64,000 nt of DNA from Orychophragmus violaceus (taxonomy: Eukaryota; Streptophyta; Magnoliopsida; Brassicales; Brassicaceae), in contig CM058239.1 in the NCBI GenBank assembly GCA_030180135.1, forward strand, positions 112,439,318 through 112,503,317, given 5' to 3'. Made by a program: the position numbers and the translations under genes. Below are positions 1 through 11,486 of the stretch, in pieces. Within the stretch, counting starts at the first letter, position 1. The number at the start of each line of letters is the position of its first letter. The notes beneath the pieces were generated by a model, which saw nothing but the letters and a program-made list of their open reading frames with translations, searched no databases and was not told the origin of the DNA.

Positions 1-2481
1 AGTCACTGGAATCCTTCTTCCGCCATCTCTCTCTTCCGCCGGTTCACTGGTGTTGGTTTAGCATTGGTTTGGTTCAAGATTGAAGTTGTTTTGGTTTGAT
101 TTGAGTTGGTTTAGGTTAACCGGTAAACCCGGTCAACGGTTAACTCAAAACGGTTTAACCTAACCGGTTCAATTGATGACGGTTCAGTCGGTTTGGTTTG
201 ATTGCATCGGTTAAGTTGGTTCAGAGTGGTCAACCGGTTCAAGCTTGGTCAAAGTCAACGGTCAAAGTCAACGGTCAATGGTCAACCGGAGGTCAAAGTC
301 AACGCCGGTCAACGCCGTGGTCAATGCCGGTCAACGAATTGACTCCGGCCGGTTTTGTGTTTGCGGTTCGTGTATGGGTGTTTGGGAAGCTTCAGAGTTC
401 GTGTTCGTGTGTTTGGGAGGTTCGGGTTTAGTTTGGGGTCTCGGGGAGTCGTATCCGCATCCGTGCCGTTCATTCCGATCTAAATCACTGTGAGTCAGCT
501 CAGACACCGTAGTTTATGCATATAGACCGATAAATGGGAAACCGTAGAATTACGATTGCATACCCGGATATGATTGATTGTGATTGAGAATTGAATGGTT
601 GAATTAACGATAAACCGGTTAGGTTTAAGACGCATGTTAGGATTACGAGAAGTAAACGGATTAAACCTGTTGTGTGCCGCTAGGTTGATAGTAATATTGT
701 GTGATGCATTCATATGGTCGTTGCATGTTAGGGCTGTATATGCATATATACGGATGTAAAGAACTGTATTGAATGAATCTAAATACGGGAATTAAGACGA
801 GTTAAAATATGGAATTAAACCTAACGAATGTATAGTGTATGGAATGATATCGAGATTACCGAGAAAGAATGAATTAAGTTAATGAAAGATGAGACGTCGG
901 GGAGTTTAGTAATCCACTAGCTCTAAACCGACGGATCGGAGATTTGATAAAAGATACTTAGGAAAGGTTAAGAAAATAGAAGTGTTGTGATTGATGAGCC
1001 GTCTACGGATTATCAATCCGCTAATTCAAGATAGCGGACGTGAATTGGTTAAAAGACGTTAAAAAACCTAATAGGCCTGATTGTGTGTTGATTGTGTGAT
1101 TGTGTTGTTGTTATTGAGCTTTCCGTGCAGGCCTGTTAGATTGTCTTGGTGTTGGGCCGAGCGATCCATGTGGATACTTAACTCGATCACGTGACCGGTT
1201 AAGTCGTGGTTGCTGACTCGGTACGGTGCCGAGTCAGAGTGGTGGTGTTAGTGTGTGTGTGAGTAGACTTGCGGGAAGCGGTGTTTATTTGGTTGTTGAT
1301 TATTGATTGTGATTGATTGTTAAAGTCCAAGCGAGTCTGCGTGTTTACATTTCTGCACTAGGACTCTAGGGTGCGTTAGATCCCGCAAGTCTAGGTGTTT
1401 GGATACGTTTCGGTACTTCCGACCCGATTGGATCCTTGGGTATTTGCCTAATCGGATCATGGTGATTCCGATTATGGTGTTAACCTACTGTGTGACGCCG
1501 GTAGGCGTGTAGTCCGGAGAATACGGGGTCGCGTCCTAGGGTCGGACTGCATGGAAGCTTGGGTTATCTAGGGGTAGCCTGAGTCACCGAGTATCGATGG
1601 ACGGAGAACGGTGTCCTAGTCGTTAGACTTCATGTCTACATCTAGGAGTCGAGGGTTAGTTACCATATCGGTAACAGTGGAAAACCGTGGAAGTTACCGA
1701 GATCGTAGGGGCCCAGGGGTGTGTTGGTGTAGTTGGTAGTGCGTGGTAGATAGATCGAGTCTGAATCGAGAACATGTGCCGCAGTGATCTTGATTTCCTT
1801 TAATCGCTTTCTCTTTCTTTTTTCAATTGATTGTGTGTAGGCTCGACACGACGTGGTAGTGCGTGATCGGCTATTTGTTATGATTGTTTGTTATTTTGGG
1901 GTTTTCGGGCGGGAATCTATAGTTGATAGATAGATTAGAAGCCGTAGTGGGGAGCCGACTCGCTGGGTGATCTTAGATCACTCATTAGACTCTTTTTGTG
2001 TGTTTTCAGGTTTAGCAGCGACGGACGCGGGAGATCCTTGGTGTAGTTTCGGGATTGGTTGTGGCGGGATTTTGATTCGATGATTTCAGGATTTTCTCTC
2101 GGTTCGGCTTGACGCCAATTTTGAATTGAGCTTTGAGTGTTGTTTTGTTGATTGATGAAATGATTTGTAAAAATGACTATTAAACGTTGTGCTGAACGTT
2201 TGATTACTCAGAAATAAATATGCTTTCCTGATATTGTGTTTAGTCCGAACCGACACAACTCACGGAAGTGGTGCAAGGCGTACGACTTGTACTATGGAAG
2301 TGAGGATAGCGGAGTCAAGGACGGGTTAGTGCGAGCCTTTGTCTCAAACCGATCTGTCTCTGGCTTCGTCCTGTGGCGAACCTTTCCTGTATGACTTGCT
2401 TGGGTTCGATCGGTCATGTTCTTGTTTGATTGTTGGCCGATCAGCTCGACGGTCTGCGGACGACGGGAAAGGGGCGTTACA
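1..2481 (+). mobile_element. Element Z: terminal part of an LTR (5' end outside window)
   Basis: No coding homology is visible. The stretch ends in GGGCGTTACA, a typical end of plant Gypsy LTRs, and Gag homology to element B resumes at the very next base (2482), so this is an insertion border inside element A's gag. The expected TSD would be cccaa (2482-2486), but the left border is outside the window. Without the 5' end I cannot separate a solo LTR from the 3' LTR of a whole element. The family is unknown, perhaps a chromovirus. Confidence 0.5.
225..340. repeat. GGTCAA/GTCAAC-rich degenerate tandem repeat
   Basis: Short units such as GGTCAAAGTCAAC and CCGGTCAACG recur with small variations. 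Open frames here are by-products of the repeat. It lies within the Z LTR sequence. Confidence 0.6.
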
Positions 2482-4106
2482 CCCAAGGTCAGAGGCAGAT
2501 AGTTATTCATGAGAGGGCTTTAGCTGAGTATAACCGTTCGAATGATTTTCATGCTAACCGGTCAGCTCTTGTACCTCCTGATTTTGAGAGGAATGACTTC
2601 CAGATCAAAACCATCTACTACTCTCTTCTGAGGCAGAATGCCTTCCATGGTTTCCCTAATGAGCAGCCAATGGATCATATTGATGAGTTTGAGTACATAG
2701 TCACTGGGATGAAGTATGATGGAGTGAACTATGACTATATGTTTCTCAAACTCTTCCCCTACTCTCTCGCTAGAGATGCTGCTGCCTGGTTGAAACAACT
2801 TCCACCTGGGAAGTTTACTACATGGGATGCTGTGAAGAGTGAGTTTCTGAGACATTTCTATGACAATGCTCGCTCTGATCAGTCGAGACAGGACATTCTC
2901 ACTTTCTCCCAAGGTCCTATAGAGCCCCTTAAGACTGCCTGGATGAGATTTAAGAAGTACCAACGTGACTGCCCGCATCATGGATTCGCTGAGGTAACAT
3001 TGCTGGGCATTTTCTTTAGAGGTATAGATCTCCCATATCAGACTGCGTTGGATAATTCCAGCAATGGAAATTTCAACACTAGGACTCCTGAGCAAGCTAA
3101 GCAACTGATAGATAACTTAGTAAGCAGTAATAGCTGCAAGACTACTGATAGGAGAAGGAAGGAGTCTGGTGGGAGGATAGAAAATCTGGAGATTGCTGAT
3201 ATCAGGTCTAAGTTATACATTGTCTGTAATTTGCTGGCTGGGAAGAAAGTTGTCCATTTTGCTCAAGATGTTGAAGTGATCAATGCTGAAGAAGAAGGTC
3301 ATGAAGAGGATGTGAACTACATTGGAGGATCTGGTTTCCAAGGTAATAGGTTTGGTAATCAGCAAGGTAATAATTTCTACAATGGTGGACAGAAGAGTGC
3401 TTTCAACAGCAACCAAAACTCTTCTGGCTTTGGGCAGAATGCTGGATTTCAGAAGCCTTTTCAACAAGGTAATCAGAGGACTTATGGATCTTCCTCTTAC
3501 CAGACACCTCCTGCTACTAATACTGATGAGAGTAAGATGGAAGCAATAATGGAGCAGTTGCTGAAAGGTCAGACTAAGAATGCTGTGGACTTCAACAAGA
3601 AGTTGGAGGATGTGTATGAAAATCTGAATGGAAAGTTTGAATCCTTAAGCACACATGTAAGAGAGCTTGATGCTCAAGTTGCGCAGACTGCTGGGTCTGC
3701 AAGGAGGCCATATGGATATCTTTCGGGGCGAGCTGATGTTAATCCTAAGTATCAGTGTAATGCAGTAACATTGAGAAGTGGTAAGGAGTTGTTTCCTGCC
3801 CAGAAAATGCAGTTGAGTTTGGAAGAAATCATGGAAATTGAGGAAATGGAAGATGAGATCCGCGAAATTCGCAATGCATCGATCGACGCACCTCAGCAAT
3901 GGTCGATGCAAGGCAAAAACAAAGACCCTAAGCCCAAACCAAGCGCAGAAATCGTAGCAGAATCACCCAGCAACGATCAACGCCACACCAACAACGATCG
4001 ACGCAAGGTGACTGCCGAGAGTTTACACACAGAGAAGCTGAAGAAGTCAAATGAAAGGGTCTACAAGCCTAAGGTTCCCTATCCTAAGAATCCCAGGAAG
4101 GCTTAG
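2482..4106 (+). pseudogene. gag: Element A gag, 5'-truncated
   Basis: This is the capsid polyprotein of an Athila-like Gypsy element. Recognisable blocks are the HERALAEYNR start of homology, the retrotransposon gag core with FLRHFYDNARSDQSRQDIL, and CPHHGF. A Gly/Asn/Gln-rich stretch follows where many Gags have a CCHC zinc knuckle; no knuckle is present. The first ~100 residues found in element B are missing because the Z LTR ends at 2481, and the upstream codons in the same frame belong to Z. The frame closes at TAG (4104-4106), 24 bases before the protease segment in the same frame; in element B the two are one ORF. A palindrome array lies near the C-terminus. Confidence 0.85.
3874..4006. 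repeat. CGATCG palindrome array, gag/protease linker of A
   Basis: Two pairs are visible: TGCATCGATCGACGCA with TGGTCGATGCA about 20 bp on (3874-3910), then CAACGATCAACG and CAACGATCGACGCA (3971-4005). The array lies in coding sequence for a linker without recognisable domain structure. Confidence 0.7.
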
Positions 4107-4130
4107 AATGATAGGCAGTATGCTAAGTGC

Positions 4131-4808
4131 ATGGAGATGATTAAGAAGGTGTTGATTGAAGTACCTTTGGTTGACTCTATGCAGACCACTCCTGTGATGA
4201 GAAGGGTCCTTAAAGACTTACTCGCTGGTAACTGGACTGATGAGGAGAGTGTAATGATGATCACTGAAGTATGTAGTGCGGTGATTCAGGGCATAATTCC
4301 TGAGAAGTTGAAAGATCCAGGAAGCTTTGTGTTGGATTGTGGCATATACAAGGACATATTTGAAAGATCTCTATGTGATCTTGGTTCTAGTGTGAACCTT
4401 ATGCCCTTCTCTGTTTCTAAGAGGCTTGGAATGACTAACTTTATACCTACTAGGATCTCATTTGTACTGGCTGATAGAACAATCCGAATTCCTGAAGGAC
4501 TGCTGGAAGATGTCCCATTAAAGATTGGTGAATGTGTGATTCCCACTGACTTTGTGGTTCTGCAGTATGGAGAAGAACCAAAGGATCCGCTAATCTTAGG
4601 TAGACCATTCTTAGCTACTGCAGGTGCTATGATTGACTGCAGGAATGGAAGCATAATTCTCAACATATGTGATATGAAGATGAGCTTTGATATGGACAAG
4701 ATAGTTAAGAGACCAACCATCGACGGACAAACTTTCTATGTTGATACGCTCGGTGATTTGGCTGCGGATTACTTTTATAGAACTCATGTTAACGACCCAC
4801 TGGAGTAA
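4131..4808 (+). pseudogene. Element A aspartic protease
   Basis: This is a retropepsin-like protease that would cut the Gag-Pol polyprotein. It carries the Athila-type active-site block CDLGSSVNLMP (D-L-G in place of the usual D-T/S-G) and the downstream LILGRPFLATAGAMID block that matches the second conserved part of the fold. The homologous region in element D reads on towards RT, but here a TAA at 4806-4808 interrupts it. It lies downstream of gag in the same frame, after a stop, and upstream of an RT in a different frame, so no continuous polyprotein can be made. Confidence 0.8.
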
Positions 4809-4924
4809 GCTTTACTGAGCTCTATAATAGAGCTAAAGCATCTGCAAGACGAGCCCGCAATCTGTTATGCGAGGCTAATGGATATGCTGAGCAAGTAATG
4901 CAGTTGGAAGTGTCTGAGGCGACG

Positions 4925-4962
4925 ATGCATCGATCGACACCCTCTGGACATTGATCGTTGCA
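4925..4962. repeat. CGATCG palindrome pair, protease/RT linker of A
   Basis: TGCATCGATCGACACC is followed by TTGATCGTTGCA; the core starts at 4931 and 4952 are 21 bp apart. Element D has a pair at the same place. Confidence 0.75.
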
Positions 4963-6421
4963 GGTCGACAGAGATTGGGATGAGGAAAAAGCTCCAAAAA
5001 TTGAGCTGAAACAACTTCCATCCGGGCTAAGGTACGCATTTCTTGGACCTAATTCGACATATCCAGTAATTGTTAATGCTAGTTTGAACAATGCAGAGCT
5101 CACTTTACTGCTAAGAAAGCTGCGCAAGCATCGCAAGGCTCTTGGCTATTCTCTTGATGACATTTCAGGTATCTCTCCGGAGCTGTGCATGCATCGGATA
5201 CATCTTGAGGACGAGTCCAAGACATCTGTAGAGCATCAAAGGAGACTGAATCCTAACCTTAAGGAAGTAATGAAGCTCCTAGATGCTGGGATTATCTATC
5301 CGATTTCAGACAGTGATTGGGTTAGTCCAGTTCATGTTGTTCCTAAGAAAGGTGGAGTGACAGTAGTGAAAAATGAGAAGAATGAGTTTATTCCCACTAG
5401 GACTGTGACTGGACATCGTATGTGCATAGATTACAGGAAACTCAATGCTGCGACAAGGAAGGATCATTTCCCTTTACCCTTTATTGATCAGATGCTGGAA
5501 AGGTTAGCAAATCACTCCTATTATTGCTTTCTAGATGGATACTCAGGCTTCTTTCAGATTCCCATCCATCCAGAGGATCAGGGAAAGACTACTTTTACTT
5601 GTCCATATGGCACATTTGCATACCGTAGGATGCCTTTTGGACTTTGTAATGCACCAGCCACCTTCCAGAGATGCATGATGTCCATCTTTACTGATATGAT
5701 TGAGGACTTTATGGAGATGTTTATGGATGATTTCTCAGTCTACGGATCATCTTATCATGAGTGCTTGGATAATCTGTGCAAGGTACTAACCAGATCTGAG
5801 GAGAAGTACTTGATTCTTAATTGGGAAAAGTGCCATTTCATGGTCAGAGATGGTATTGTCCTTGGACATAAAGTGTCTGAAGCAGGGATCGAAGTGGACC
5901 GTGCTAAGATTGAGGTTATGACCAGCCTTCAGGCACCTGATTCTGTGAAATTTGTGAGGAGTTTTCTTGGACACGCTGGGTTCTATAGAAGGTTCATCAA
6001 GGACTTCAGTAAGATAGCTAGACCACTAACTGCTTTGCTGTGTAAGGATACAAAGTTTGAGTTCAATGCAGACTGCCAAACTGCATTTGAACAGATCAAG
6101 CAAGCATTAGTGAGTGCTCCTATAGTCCAACCACCAGATTGGGATCTGCCTTTTGAGGTGATGTGCGATGCAAGTAATTTTGCTGTAGGAGCAGTTCTGG
6201 GGCAGAGAAAGGATAGGAAGCTTCTTGTCATTTACTATGCCAACAGGACATTAGATGATGCGCATATAAACTATGCCACTACAGAGAAGGATCTGTTGGC
6301 TGTTGTCTTTGCTTTTGAGAAATTCCGATCCTATCTTGTTGGTTCTAAAGTGATTGTACACACTGATCATTCAACTCTGAAGTATCTGATGCAGAAAAAG
6401 ATACTGAACCAAGGTTGTTGA
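4958..6421 (+). pseudogene. pol: Element A reverse transcriptase and RNase H
   Basis: This is a Ty3/Gypsy reverse transcriptase followed by RNase H. RT blocks in order are the ISPELCMHRI/HLEDESK region, DSDWVSPVHVVPKKGG, FLDGYSGFFQIPI (first catalytic Asp), MPFGLCNAPATFQ, and FMDDFSVYG (catalytic DD near residue 255). RNase H shows FEVMCDASNFAVGAVLGQ, the EKDLLAVVFAFEKFR block and TDHSTLKYLM. A 1-bp loss near 6400, judged against element D, shifts the frame just after this last block, and the domain resumes in another frame. A frameshift also separates it from the protease upstream. First in-frame ATG not assessed; homology starts near 4975. Confidence 0.88.
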
Positions 6422-8088
6422 GATGGATTCTGTTGCTTCAAGAGTATGATATTGAAGTAAAGGACAAGAAAGGAGTAGAGAATGGAGTTTCCGATCATCT
6501 GTCAAGGATTCTAGTTGAAGAAGACGTCCCCATTAATGATTTATTGCCTGAGGAGAATGTCAATATGATCGGGACAGTGTTTGGGATGGATTTGGACAAA
6601 AATTTGCAGAACTGTCGGATTAATAGTATTGCGTCGATCGATGCCCCATCTACGACGATCGATGCATGTGACGGGAGGGAAACGATCGATGCTGATCTAT
6701 GCGACGATCGTTGCTATGCGAAAACAAAACCAGAGACTTTTAAGGTTCAAATTGGGAATTATAACTTCGAAGTTCATGCTGTCGCAACAAGCACTCGACC
6801 CTGGTACGCATATAGCTAATTACCTGGCTGCAGAGACTGAACCAGATGAGTTGAAAGGATATGCAAAGAAGAAGTTCTTCAGAGAGCTTAGACGGTACTA
6901 CTGGGATGAGCCTTATCTCTACAAGCACTGTTCAGATGGACTTTACAGAAGATGCATTGCTGAATCAGAGGTTCCAGATATCTTATTCCACTGTCATGGA
7001 TCAGACTATGCTGGACATTTCGCAACTTTCAAGACTGTGTCTAAGGTTTTACAAGCAGGTTTCTGGTGGCCTACGATGTTTAAGGATGCTCACTCTTTTA
7101 TTTCTCAGTGTGATGCCTGTCAGAGGAGAGGGAAAATCAGTAAGGAGCATGAGATGCCTCAGAATTTCATTCTTGAGGTTGAGGTTTTCGATTGCTGGGG
7201 CATAGATTTTATGAGTCCTTTTCCCTCATTCTATGGGAATAAATTCATTTTCGTTGATGTGGACTATGTGTCTTAGTGGGTAGAAGCAATAGCTAGTCCA
7301 ACCAATGATTCTTCGGTGGTTATTAAGCTGTTTAAAACCATCATATTCCCTAGATTTGGAGTTCCTCGGATTGTGATTAGTGATGGAGGATCTCATTTCA
7401 TTAATAAGTCTTCGAGAAGCTGCTACAGAAGCATGGAGTCCATCACCGAGTTGATACTCCTTATCACTCTCAGACTAGTGGACAAGTCGAGGTTTCTAAC
7501 AGACAGATTAAAGAGATCTTAGAGAAGGCAGTTGGGAAGACAAGAAAGGATTGGGCAGCAAAGTTGGATGATGCACTACGGGCTTACATGACTGCATTCA
7601 AGACACCACTTGGGACCACTCCATTCCATCTCCTATATGGAAAAGCTTGTCATCTGCTGGTAGAGCTTGAGCACAAAGCAGCATGGGCTGTGAAGCAGAT
7701 GAACTTTGATATTAAGCATGCTGCATAAAGGAGATTGATGCAGCTTAATGAGTTGGATGAGATTAGGCATCATGCTTATGAAAACTCTAAGCTGTACAAG
7801 GAGAGAACTAAGGCTTATCATGACAAGAAGATTGTCTCTAGACAATTCGAGCCAAATGATCAGGTACTTTTGTATAACTCTCGTTTGCAATTGTTTCCAG
7901 GTAAGCTGAGTTCGAGGTGGTCTGGTCCTTTCACGATCAAGGAGGTACGTCCTTATGGAGCTGTCGTTCTAACCGGCCAAGAAGGTAAGGAATTCACTGT
8001 GAATGGACAGAGGGTGAAACATTATTGGGCTAAGGCCGAGATTCCAGATGGTCAGATTCTGCCTCTGGATAGTGCACCCTCTGCCTGA
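6415..8088 (+). pseudogene. pol: Element A RNase H tail, linker and integrase
   Basis: The RNase H tail (LRWILLLQEYDIEVKDKKG) leads into an unstructured linker that holds a palindrome array. Integrase follows: an HHCC zinc domain ending CDACQRRGK, a catalytic core with CWGIDFMSPFPS (first Asp) and VISDGGSHF (second Asp), and a C-terminal part with FEPNDQVLLYNSRLQLFPGKL near 7850. The frame is broken several times: changes within 6581-6819, a TAG replacing a Lys codon at 7274-7276, a small deletion near 7410 and a stop near 7726. The final stop is 8086-8088. Element D carries the same architecture. Confidence 0.85.
6631..6715. repeat. CGATCG palindrome array, RNase H/integrase linker of A
   Basis: Four sites occur: GCGTCGATCGATGC, ACGACGATCGATGCA, AACGATCGATGC and GCGACGATCGTTGC. 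The first two cores are 21 bp apart. In one frame they encode repeated S/T-I-D-A peptides. Confidence 0.75.
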
Positions 8089-8100
8089 TTCAGCTGAAAC

Positions 8101-8147
8101 GTCAAGCTATTGACGTTAAAAGAGCGCTGAGTGGGAGGCAACCCACT
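8101..8147 (+). other. Conserved double stem-loop after pol (A)
   Basis: GTCAA-GCTA-TTGAC (8101-8114) is followed by AGTGGG-AGGCAA-CCCACT (8130-8147). The second hairpin recurs in the same context in B, C and D. It may be an RNA element for packaging, translation or 3' processing; the role is inferred only from conservation. Confidence 0.7.
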
Positions 8148-8228
8148 GTTTCGTTTTTGCATTTTGATTTTTGGTGTTTTTGTTAGGATTTTACGTTTGT
8201 TTTTGGTTTTGGTGTGTTTTGTCTGCAG

Positions 8229-8387
8229 CTCTCGGAATATCGCAATGCAACGATCGACACGGTTCTGTGTGTCGATCGATTCAACACGAAAATCGCATTG
8301 CAGCGATCGTTGCGGTCCTGAGCAACGATCGACCCACGACGCAAATCGCCTTGCAACGATCGTCGCATTTAGGCGTAACGATCGATG
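8229..8387 (+). other. Exon-like palindrome cassette of A, 5' part
   Basis: A T-rich tract ending in TCTGCAG (to 8228) precedes the cassette, like a splice acceptor. The cassette holds about six CGATCG-type sites (8245-8387). It is split by Copia-1 and continues at 15448-15461, where CAG|GTAAAAA resembles a splice donor. The joined length is 173 nt, against 175, 173 and 174 in B, C and D. Confidence 0.6.
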
Positions 8388-9028
8388 TGTTGGGAATGTC
8401 CTGAAATCTACTGTACTATCTCTAGAAAGTATGATAAGTGTCGAGATCAGACATAAGTCATAAATACTGGGTGATCATGATGACTTGCTAGAGCCCGCTC
8501 TTGATCTATAAGTTTAGGACTTATTACCAGTATTGTATGATCCCAAAGGGTCACACACCATAGCTAACGGGAAAGTTAAAAGGAATTAATACAGTAAGAT
8601 GCAAGGCATTTACTGTATTTGTACAGAGAATTGGGCCAGACAAAATACAGTCTTTTGTCTGATTTGGGCTTTGGGCCCAAAAGCCCAATAGGCTGTTAGG
8701 TCATTTAATGGACCTATATAAAGCCAAGGAGGGGACGAATTTTAGGAGAGCTTCTGCGACTTCTACCCTAGCCGTCCTCCTTGTTTCTCTGTTGTTCCAG
8801 CTTGGTCTAGTAGCCTGATCCAGTAGCTTGTAAGCGTGTGGATACCTAGGAGGAGCCGGTTTTTATCAGCTCTTAGTGATCTCTTCATTACCACCAATCC
8901 GCTGCACCTAATCATAAGGTAATGATTCTGATCTGTTTATGATTCAACTGCAAATCACCTAGATCCTAGTTGATTATTTGATAGGTTGTAATCTGATAAT
9001 TAAACCTATGAACCAACACAATCCTACA
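8388..9028 (+). repeat. Copia-1 5' LTR
   Basis: Starts TGTTGGGAATGTCC and ends ATCCTACA. A TATATAAA box lies at 8715-8722. The same box reads TAAATAAA in the 3' LTR. Confidence 0.93.
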
Positions 9029-9029
9029 G

Positions 9030-9042
9030 TGGTATCAGAGCC
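9030..9042 (+). other. Copia-1 primer binding site
   Basis: TGGTATCAGAGCC starts two bases after the LTR and is the standard plant Copia PBS complementary to initiator tRNA-Met. Confidence 0.92.
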
Positions 9043-10595
9043 AGGTTGTTAGGTTTTTGCTGTTTGGATCATATTTAAGTTGTTTTTAAATGTTTAGAAT
9101 CGAATTTGTGTTAAGAAATTTGATTAGAAAACTTGAAAACCTAATATGTAAATCGCATGAACCGATTGAATCCCATCGGTATGCGAAGTGGACGCCCGTA
9201 TCGATCGACGAGGGAGCGTGATATCGATCGATATCAATCAGATCGATTGCTTCTCGCTGTCCCGATGACCCGATCGCAACGATGCACGCGAGTATCGATC
9301 GACGAGGGAGTGTCATATCGATCGATATGCTGGCGAGGCATACGTTCCGCGAGTAGCCAATCGGTTCAGCCGAGCTTCGCGGTTCGTCCTTCCCTAACCC
9401 GCGACAATGAACCGATCAATCCGATTGTGTTTCATTGTTAGCTTAAGCTTAACCCGCAAGTTAGGTCAAAATCAGCTAAAATTGATTGGTTAGACCAATC
9501 TATTTCTTCCTGATTTGGACTTAACCGAACCGATCCAATTTAATTGGTGGTTCAAGCGGTTAACCAAATCGCGGTTTGCTGAAAATTATTTAATACAATT
9601 GGTATTATTTAATTTCTGGTTAAACCGGATTTAAATTCAAAATTGAATTTTAACCTAAACCGAAGGCTGGTCTAAGTTTGATTTGGTTAGACCAAATAAT
9701 TTAGAGCTGGTCTGGTTTAGTAAATAACCAGTTGGATTAAGTAATTAATTTGGTCTTGGACCAGAATTAATGAACCGACTCGGTTATGTCAAATTATTGG
9801 GCTAATTGGAATTCTGTGGTCTTGGGCCAAGAATTGGGCCTATAATTTGTGACCCAACCGAAAATTTTAATAAAATATCTAATTATTTCCAAAATCAGAA
9901 TTAGAAAGTTTCTAAGTTTAGAAATTTCTAGATTAAGAATGTTTTGGAAAATAGGAAATTTCTAAAATAAGATTATTTCCCGATTTAGAAAGTTTCTAAA
10001 AAAGTAGGTTTTCCAAAATAGAAAGTTTCCAAATTTAGTAAGTTTCCTGAAATGGAAAGTTTCCCAAAATAGTAATCTTCTATTTTTGGAAGGAAAACCT
10101 AAAATCCTCAAAACAAATATCAAGCTTGGATGTCTTGCCCAATCTTGTCAGCTACTTAACGCTTATTCAATTACAGATATGGCTTACAGTGTGAGGTGTC
10201 TGTTTTTGCGTAAGTAAAGTAGTACATAGTCATTACTGTCATTGGGAGTCCCAGACTTTAATGATTATTTGGCTGTAAGAGATTGGTTTCCTTGACTGGG
10301 CCATCGGGAGTCCCGGGCCTTGAGACATCTGGTGAATTTGGGCCTCGGGTCCAATTCACAACCGAGAGTTATATGAGTTGTAACTAGCTGTGTGTATGCT
10401 TACCTAGTTAGCTAATTCTGGGTGACGGCCAGTGGCCCACTTTGGTCTTAGTTTAACATGGATCTCGGAATCATTGTATTCTTATGAGGATAAACAAAGA
10501 AATTTTGAATACAATGCGAGTTTTCTTATAAGTTGTTAAGATTACTCTTTTATGAACTAAATAACTAAAACTCTATTTATCTCTAAATTTCAGTC
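9043..10595 (+). other. Copia-1 untranslated leader with palindrome array
   Basis: No coding homology. At 9199-9333 there are two pairs built on TATCGATCGACG and ATATCGATCGATAT, 23 bp apart core to core, each with GAGGGAG between the sites. The rest is AT-rich (CCGGTTTAA-like tracts to 9800, then short GTTTCTAAA-like repeats 9890-10080). The leader ends AAATTTCAG two bases before the gag ATG, resembling a splice acceptor. Confidence 0.7.
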
Positions 10596-11486
10596 ATGAC
10601 TAGCACAAACAATCAAAACACTTTCTCGATCCGGTCTGTCCTTGAGATGGACAAACTGAACGGATCAAATTTCTTGACTTGGTCGCGGAACCTGAGGCTA
10701 GTCCTCAGGCAGGAGAGAAAGGACTATGTACTTGAGAGAGCTCTCCCCGAGAGGATCGGGTCCAATGCCTCTCATGCAGTATATGATGCTTGGAATAAGC
10801 ATTATAATGATGCGGTAGATGTGCGTGGTCTGATATTGGCTACCATGGACTCAGATTTGCTGAAGCAATATGAGAACATGGAGTCGCCAATAGAGATGAT
10901 CAGCAGCCTGAAATTGAAATTTCAGGAGCAGGTAAGAGTGGAGAGATACCAGTTGGTTAAGTCTCTCACTAGCTGCAAGCTACCAAATGATCATCCAGTG
11001 AGTCCTCATGTCAGTAAAATGATGGGTTACATTGATAGCCTGAGGAAACTGGATTATCCAGTTAGCCAAGAATTGGCAACTGAGATCATTCTGCAGTCAC
11101 TGCCGTCAAGCTATGATAAGTTCAAAAGGAACTATATCAAGAAAGGCTTAACGAAGACGCTGACTGAACTGCATGATATGCTCAAGATAGTTGAGCCAAA
11201 CGTGAAGAGTATCCTATATAATCTCATAATGGAGAAGGGTAGGTTTACTAAACCTAGTGCTGACAAGGGTGAAGACAAAGTTGTCCATATTTTGAATCAT
11301 GGCAAGCATGTGTCTTCTGAGCCCGAGTCAGATACATCTTACGTTGGTAAGTGCTGCTACTGTAAAGAGACTGGGCATTGGAAGAGAGATTGCATTAAAT
11401 TCATGGAAGATTATGAGGAGTTGAAGATGATGTATGAGACTACTTCCTCAGGTATTCATGTTATTACTTCAAGTTCTACCTTATAG
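10596..11486 (+). CDS. gag: Copia-1 Gag-only polyprotein, 296 aa
   Basis: This is a Copia capsid/nucleocapsid protein of the UBN2-type family; DKLNGSNFLTWSRNLRLVL near the N-terminus resembles BARE/Angela Gags as I recall them. A CCHC zinc knuckle, CCYCKETGHWKRDC, lies near residues 253-266. The ATG two bases after the CAG matches Copia-2, -3 and -4. The ORF ends at TAG exactly where the related elements have the Trp codon of the SWVLDTG protease motif. Copia-4 has the same 296-residue ORF with about 12 substitutions and no break. An open gag beside ruined pol suggests Gag is kept functional, with RT and integrase supplied in trans. Confidence 0.88.
   Translation: MTSTNNQNTFSIRSVLEMDKLNGSNFLTWSRNLRLVLRQERKDYVLERALPERIGSNASHAVYDAWNKHYNDAVDVRGLILATMDSDLLKQYENMESPIEMISSLKLKFQEQVRVERYQLVKSLTSCKLPNDHPVSPHVSKMMGYIDSLRKLDYPVSQELATEIILQSLPSSYDKFKRNYIKKGLTKTLTELHDMLKIVEPNVKSILYNLIMEKGRFTKPSADKGEDKVVHILNHGKHVSSEPESDTSYVGKCCYCKETGHWKRDCIKFMEDYEELKMMYETTSSGIHVITSSSTL

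Noticed and set aside
198..493. Open frames at the window start
   Set aside because: They are read through the GGTCAA/GTCAAC repeat, overlap each other in two frames and show no domain.
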